Origin: Dillenia suffruticosa
Lineage: Eukaryota; Streptophyta; Magnoliopsida; Dilleniales; Dilleniaceae
Direction of reading: 5' to 3'
Length of the DNA: 64,000 bases
NCBI GenBank assembly: GCA_033439265.1
Contig: JAVTVX010000002.1
Coordinates: 15,403,674 to 15,467,673 of the forward strand
The notes below the pieces were generated by a model. It made no database searches and was not told the DNA's origin. It worked only from the letters and a program-made list of their open reading frames with translations. The position numbers and the translations under genes are program-made. Position 1 is the first letter of the stretch. Every line of letters starts with the position of its first letter. Of the stretch, positions 58,401 to 64,000 are shown piece after piece.

Positions 58401-61400
58401 TACAAGACATCAAGGCTGCCATTATTGCTGAAGAGTTCTCTTGAGTTTCAATAACTGGTGATTTCGATACTTGGTTTTGTTGAGATACCTGTTTATGCTC
58501 CAGGAATTCCAGAAGCCAAATTAAGTTATTCAGGTGTAGCCCTCAGTATATTGTAGCTTTTAGTGTATTGTATAATATCTTACAAGCAATTCCATCTACA
58601 TTTCTATCCTTTTGAATTTAGTTGATGTTTAGAGATACTGAAATCTCTGATTTGTTCATGGTTGTTAGAGATACCGCTTTTGATAAATGTCCATTTGGGG
58701 GGTATTTATTCCCAATAAGGTTTATCATATTATTACAGTAAATGAACTAGGAAGTTCTCATTTTGTTGAAGACTCTTTGAAGATAGCATGACATTAATCA
58801 TTATGAGAACCAATTTTACGACTGTTGAGTTGAAAGAGCTGGCTTCTTCATCCCTCCTCCTTTCTTCCTAGCGTGCTTGTACTCGACAAAGATGGTACAT
58901 CTGGGTTGTTGTCTACTTTGTAGCTTTGCTGCATTGTGTCTCTTCTGTCTGCGGATATGATGGATGATTTGTTTTCTGTTTTGATTTACCTGATATTGAT
59001 AACCGGTTGCGTGAGTGAAGCAATGGTATATTTAATGATTTAATTTGTGAATGTGCTGAATGAGTCCAATATGGATTTATTACAATGAGGTCAATATAAG
59101 GCCTGATCTGTTTGTGATCGGCAAAAAATAACACTATTGTCTCGGCTTTTATAGCTTTTGGTTTGGTCTAAAGCACACAGACGTTGAGAGTTGGATTCTA
59201 TCTGCGGGATATTCACTGATCGGAGGCAGAGGTAGCCGAACTGCAGTTCTAAAGTGGAGTAAGTGTGATTGTCTATGGTTATCCATTGGAGGTGTCTGTT
59301 GCGGTGCACCAATAACAAAGACTGGGCAATAGTGAAGTTGATGAGGGAAACAAGGTAAGATGACATTCAGCTTCCGAAGTTATGAGTGCAGATATCCTTT
59401 GGAACTTATGCCAATGACAAGCGTTTCTTAGGGGTTCCACTTCTTTTTCTTCTTCTTCTTTATTTATTTATTTATTTATTTTGAACTAATTGCCGCAAAC
59501 TTTATATTCTGCTTGTACACCGTAATACAGCTTAGCAAGTCTTTTTGTTCATTTTTATTATCGATATTCGGATTCATGTTTTCACTAATCTGATTCGAAC
59601 ATTTATGAGAGTTTTATTGAGGGAACTGTTCTCCCATTGTTGGAGTAGTTCTATCGATCTCCCATTGTTGGAGTAGTTCTATCGTTGAAGAAGAGGCCTG
59701 ATGGTGGAGTATGGCGGTAGTTGTATTATCTTCCACTTTGTATTTTATTTATTTACTTGTTTATTTGGGGAAGGGGAGATTACTCGAGGTTAGGGAAGAC
59801 TGAGCCTCTGAGGAGGCAACATGAAACCTGGCAGACCCAAATTTTTAATATATCGATATGTGATGTATCTGTTAACTAGTTGTCTATTATCAGATCGTCT
59901 AATCTTGAATTTCGCAAAATATTACTTCGAGTTGTGTGACATTTTTGGTACCATTTGTGGTAAAGAGCTGTTTTTCACACAAAAGAAAAGTTATTTTCAC
60001 TCTGGGGAAAGGCTTCGGCCCAAATCTTGAAGCATAGCTTTCTTCAATGAAGTTGGGTTATGGATTGGTAACATGAAAATTCTATTTCATGTCTGAACTC
60101 TGAAGCAATAATGTATTTGATAGGACTTTGGACTTGTCTCGTATAAGAAATAAATTTTTTAGTATTTGATCGGAATCAACGATTTTTTTATTCACACAAC
60201 CGTATATTTTAATTAATTTGATTCGAGAATTTAAATATTCTTATTTAGGAAATAGTTCTTTTAGTATAATTTTTTCTATTCTCAAATTTTAAATTTGAGA
60301 CTTTGTTAATAAATTTAACACTATATTTTATTAAATCGATTGTCCGATAATAATCAATTACTTTTATACAATTTCCAATGAGTCCAAATAGATTATTGTA
60401 TTGTATTATCTATCAGCAACAAATGTGCCTTGTGGTTGTCAACTCAATTATTCCACATGGACAAGATTATTTTAAAATGATTCAATGGTAATGAATTGGC
60501 ATATTCTCATTGCAATATCTTCCATGTACTTCAAAAGATCCCTTTTTATTTTTTATTTTTATGAATTATCTTGACAACTTAATTAGGCTGCATTATTATC
60601 TTCTATTTGATCATTGATTTTATAATAAGAAACTTTATGATAATCAAGTGTGGAATTCAAAGATTGCTTAGAAGAGGGTCTTGGTCAAGTCTGCATCAAG
60701 TGCAAGCTTCCCTTCATTTCCCACATGAATCATCTCTTGGGTTTGCCGTTTTTTAACATGGTGATCGTGACATTTCGTTAATTTAGACATGATCAAAAAC
60801 TTCATTATAAAGTCTAAAGATAGAAAATACGTGTGCTGATTAGACATTACAATCAAAATTATCCTACCTTTGGATTAAATGTGGTTTCCAATTGTTTTGA
60901 TAGGGTTGCCATACAAAGGCCTTGCAGAAATAGCCATCTCCATCTCTTTCACAGAATTTCCAACCTTTTCTCATAAATCATAATTATAATTTCTCTTTTC
61001 TTATCTTTTTCACTCTACCCCAAAAACTTGAACTAAAAAAAAAAAAAAAAAAAAAAAAAGAATGCACAACAATAAGAGCTGAGTCAATTATAAATTATTT
61101 ATATTTTAAGGCGTTCGATTAGTTAAATGAGTATAGTAGACACATAAGATATAGATTTACTTAATGAACAAGGATATAATTCATTTCATAAATTAAAAAT
61201 ATTAAGTTTGCAAATAACTTTTTGTTTTGTTTGTAAATTAATACTAAACTAAAGTCAAATTATTTAAAAAGGGAGCCGAGTTGTTCTTCCTCCAAGAAAG
61301 AGAAAGGGGATGAATTTGAACTGTGGATAATTCATCCTTTTCTCATGTTTTTTTGGAGCCTAGCTACTAAAAATAAAAAGTACATGAACCTAGAAAAAAT

Positions 61401-62960
61401 GAAGTTGGGAAGTCCCTTTAGGGATTAGGGGACACGAGGAGATGAGTGAGATGACAGAGATCAGAGACACAAGTATATGGATTATGAAAGGCCGACCGGA
61501 TGACATGGAGTTGGAAAGCTGATAAGAACAAAATGAACAAGGCCACACCCTAGGAGATGCCTCTTCCTTTCTCTTTTTCTTCTAATAAAGATCAAATAAT
61601 GATAGAAAACATTGTAACAATTTGAATATTAGTTTAAGTAAATATGATTTCCCAACCACATGTAGAAATATACAAACTCCATATCATATATTTTTTTGTT
61701 ATATAAACATCACAAAAATCGTGAAAATATACATATTCATCAAATTTCAAATATTAGATTTTGATCTCAGAGAAACACTTAAACTATTACTCCTTTTTAC
61801 TTCAGTATCTCTGCAAGGACCATATCATATACATTTGCAGAGCTGTTGGAAGTCTTGGTTTTTTTCCCAACCACAAGGTTCACCTTTTTCAACATTTTTC
61901 TTCTTTTGGGGTTTGCTTTTATTATAGTTTGCAAGTTTATTTGTTGGTCATTCTTAATTTTTTGCTCTTCTTCTCTGGGTTTTTGAATTAGACTATTTCG
62001 AAAGATTCATGAAATTACGAGTCTCAACATTGCTTGAAATGCCCCAAGAGAACCATCGAGGCAAAACCTAGAAACCTAGAGGCTCTGTTCTACCATAATC
62101 TGTTGACAATTGGTTGAGCTCATTTTATCAATTCAACTTAAACCATGGACAAGGTCTGCACCATGTGCAGAGGACTAGCAAAAAGACAGGCATTTTAAAA
62201 GTTGATTGTAGTTCTAATTAAGATGAGATGAGATTTTTAGTAAAATATATGTGCCATATAAATTTTACCAAGGTCTTCACTATGTGTGATAATTTTTTTT
62301 TTAATTATAAAATATTACAAATATAATAAAATAAATTAACGTAAAATAAAGATTTCTTAAATGAGATATTATGTACATAAAAATATTTATGTGCGACAAA
62401 AATTTTATTTTTCCAATAACAAGAAAAACTAATAATAATTTTTTGGTTTAAAAAAATAGGGGAAAAAAAAACTAATACCCCTCGGTGTCATCATAAGAAG
62501 TAATAATTTATGGCTAAATAATGTTATTTGTATAAAAATTATTAACCAAAATAAAAAATTCAAATATTAGATAATTTTATTAGTTATTAAAATACTACTC
62601 ATGGTGCTTAAATTTAAAAATATTCTCTATTAATCTTAAGTAAATAAGCAATGTCATAACAATGAGTGCTAAAATGGCAAAGGAGAAATAAAATAATTTT
62701 TAGTTATGGGAGGGGGTGATCAATTGTAAGTAATTAAATTATTTTTTAATTTTTATCTTTCCAAATGTTTAGTACAAAATAAAATATTAATTTTTATTTA
62801 ATGAAAAACTTATAAATTTAAAATTGTATAAGGAAGGTGATTCTGCTTTATTAATATTGAGATAAATGAATAAATTATAAAAAAAAGGAGGCATTATATT
62901 ATCGGCAGAGGTGGGGCTGAGAGGGGTTTGATGTCATTGTCGTAGCTGGTCGATTTTTGA
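58401..62960. other. CK2-beta 3' flank and intergenic region
   Basis: The first 0.3-1 kb is probably CK2-beta 3' untranslated sequence. A moderately gene-like segment near 59090-59360 has no recognisable protein. TTTA repeats (59460-59480) and a poly-A run (61036-61059) are present. From 60 kb on the DNA is mostly AT-rich. About 62.9 kb marks the start of the promoter/leader of the last gene. Confidence 0.55.
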
Positions 62961-63037
62961 AAGCAAGTTGTGGCTGCTTAACTTGGATTTGTGTGCAAAA
63001 ATACAGACGCCGCGCCCAAAACCAAAATCAGAGGACA

Positions 63038-63040
<3 letters not shown>

Positions 63041-63073
<33 letters not shown>
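63041..63073 (+). repeat. CT microsatellite in the leader of the MORN gene
   Basis: A pure CT run about 110 bp before the start codon at 63185, in the presumed 5' untranslated region. Confidence 0.93.
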
Positions 63074-63076
<3 letters not shown>

Positions 63077-63184
63077 GCACACGGCACAACAGAACTCAAG
63101 ATTGCAACTACAAAATTATAACAAGATTAATAGAAGCTAGAGACAGAGAGAAAGAGAAAGAAAAGTGTTTGGCGGGGGTCTTAC

Positions 63185-64000
63185 ATGTTGAAGAAATCAG
63201 AAATTCATCCGATCGGAAAAGAAGAAGCACCGATCAGCTTCTGTTCCGATTTTAATTCAACCCCAGTTGAAAGATCCTCATCGGTCATTCAAACGCTATC
63301 AGAATTAAAGACTGCCCCTTTGCTACACCCAAATCAGCCCCAAATTGAAACCCTTAATTTGCCTTCAATTCCAAACCCATCAACACCAACGCTCCAAATA
63401 AATTTCCAAAATGAACCTATTTCTCCAAATCCAAAAACGACAAGCCCCAATTTCTCAATTCTTCACAAGAGGCCTCTAATGACCCAATCAAGATTCCCAC
63501 ATTACCCCCAAAACAGCACCCTAATTTCACAATCTTCTTCTTCAATTACTGTTCCATTGTCTTCAAAATCACTTGTCTTGAAGCTTTTTCGTCGCTTACA
63601 TAAAATCCATCACTTAAAATTCCTTATTTTGTCTGTTCCTTCGCTCTACTTCTTTCTTACTATATTTCCTCACAGATCATTTGTAATAGATTTCTTGTTT
63701 GTGTTTTCTTTCTCAACTGCACTTGTAATTTCACTTAAATTTGCACTCTCTCGCTTTTCTTCCATACGTTTGTTACTCGATTGGACACTACCCATCAAGT
63801 TCTCTGAATCCATTTCTTCATCCAAGCCTCGTCATCCTGTTTTATGGTCAATTGGGTCAAAGCAAAAGTCTGAAAAAAGACCAAATTCAGGGTCCTGGGT
63901 ACATGTTTTTAGTAATGGGGATGTGTATGAGGGAGAATTCCATAAGGGGAAGTGTTCAGGAAGTGGGGTCTATTATTATTACATGTGTGGAAGATATGAA
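63185..64000 (+). CDS. MORN-repeat membrane protein (5' part, runs off the window)
   Basis: An open frame of 272 codons starts at ATG 63185 and is still open at the window end. The first 125 residues are a Ser/Pro/Asn-rich, poorly ordered region. Two hydrophobic segments follow at about 144-161 (LKFLILSVPSLYFFLTIF) and 165-186, likely a membrane hairpin. From about residue 242 comes FSNGDVYEGEFHKGKCSGSG, a first MORN repeat, and the second begins with YYMCGRYE at the edge. This layout matches the plant MORN-motif proteins related to At4g17080, At1g21920 and At1g77660, often mislabelled SET7/9 family because of the MORN repeats. The repeats are thought to bind membranes or lipids; Arabidopsis relatives have been linked to flowering time. 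A short frame starting upstream at 62968 is not a real start. Function is inferred from the family. Confidence 0.88.
   Translation, partial: MLKKSEIHPIGKEEAPISFCSDFNSTPVERSSSVIQTLSELKTAPLLHPNQPQIETLNLPSIPNPSTPTLQINFQNEPISPNPKTTSPNFSILHKRPLMTQSRFPHYPQNSTLISQSSSSITVPLSSKSLVLKLFRRLHKIHHLKFLILSVPSLYFFLTIFPHRSFVIDFLFVFSFSTALVISLKFALSRFSSIRLLLDWTLPIKFSESISSSKPRHPVLWSIGSKQKSEKRPNSGSWVHVFSNGDVYEGEFHKGKCSGSGVYYYYMCGRYE

Noticed and set aside
61036..61059. Poly-A run as the tail of a retroposed gene
   Set aside because: No gene-like sequence precedes it and no target duplication was seen; poly-A/T runs are common in this window.
62968..63255. 95-codon frame over the CT tract before the MORN gene
   Set aside because: It lacks a true ATG start, includes Ser-Leu repeats from the microsatellite, and overlaps the much longer MORN frame.

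Overview
This window looks like nuclear DNA of a eudicot plant. It has AT-rich intergenic DNA, long GT-AG introns, many GA/CT microsatellites and six plant-type protein-coding loci. I see no bacterial operons, CRISPR array, rRNA, tRNA or virus. All gene models below were built by hand from splice signals, frame continuity and recalled family features; no search was run.

Layout. Left edge (minus strand): first coding exon of an SnRK2 protein kinase (390-512), with the rest of the gene outside the window. 1.0-5.7 kb: AT-rich intergenic DNA with degenerate repeats. 5.74-8.65 kb: a region with a leader-like CT-rich start and plausible splice sites but no convincing protein, perhaps a non-coding or decayed transcript. 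8.81-9.07 kb (minus): an orphan first exon of a SOUL haem-binding protein. 9.1-16.9 kb: repeat-rich intergenic DNA, including an unusual degenerate tandem array at 13.4-13.9 kb.

18.0-58.4 kb holds the gene-dense part, all on the plus strand: CBL1-type calcium sensor (8 coding exons, 213 aa); a decayed pentatricopeptide-repeat (PPR) gene; DXO1, the plant DXO/Rai1-type nuclease (13 exons, 532 aa); a CCDC97/DUF2052 protein (3 exons, 336 aa); and the casein kinase 2 regulatory subunit beta (5 exons, 278 aa). As I recall the Arabidopsis map, CBL1, the PPR gene At4g17616, DXO1 and CKB2 occur in the same order on chromosome 4 (At4g17615, 17616, 17620, 17640), so this is a conserved block in which the PPR gene has died here. 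At the right edge a MORN-repeat membrane protein starts at 63185 and runs out of the window.

The functions are housekeeping or signalling (calcium sensing, RNA 5'-end quality control, protein phosphorylation) and do not form one pathway; they are linked by ancestry, not by co-regulation. One shared trait is a GA/CT microsatellite in or next to the 5' leader of most genes.

I found no exciting new multi-gene system. The most interesting signals are structural: a 64-bp tandem duplication that gives the CCDC97 gene two competing 3' splice sites, a roughly 200-bp foldback element in DXO1 intron 2, a solo LTR with a 5-bp target duplication inside LINE-like sequence in the CK2-beta intron, a degenerate tandem array, and a dispersed repeat family in both orientations.
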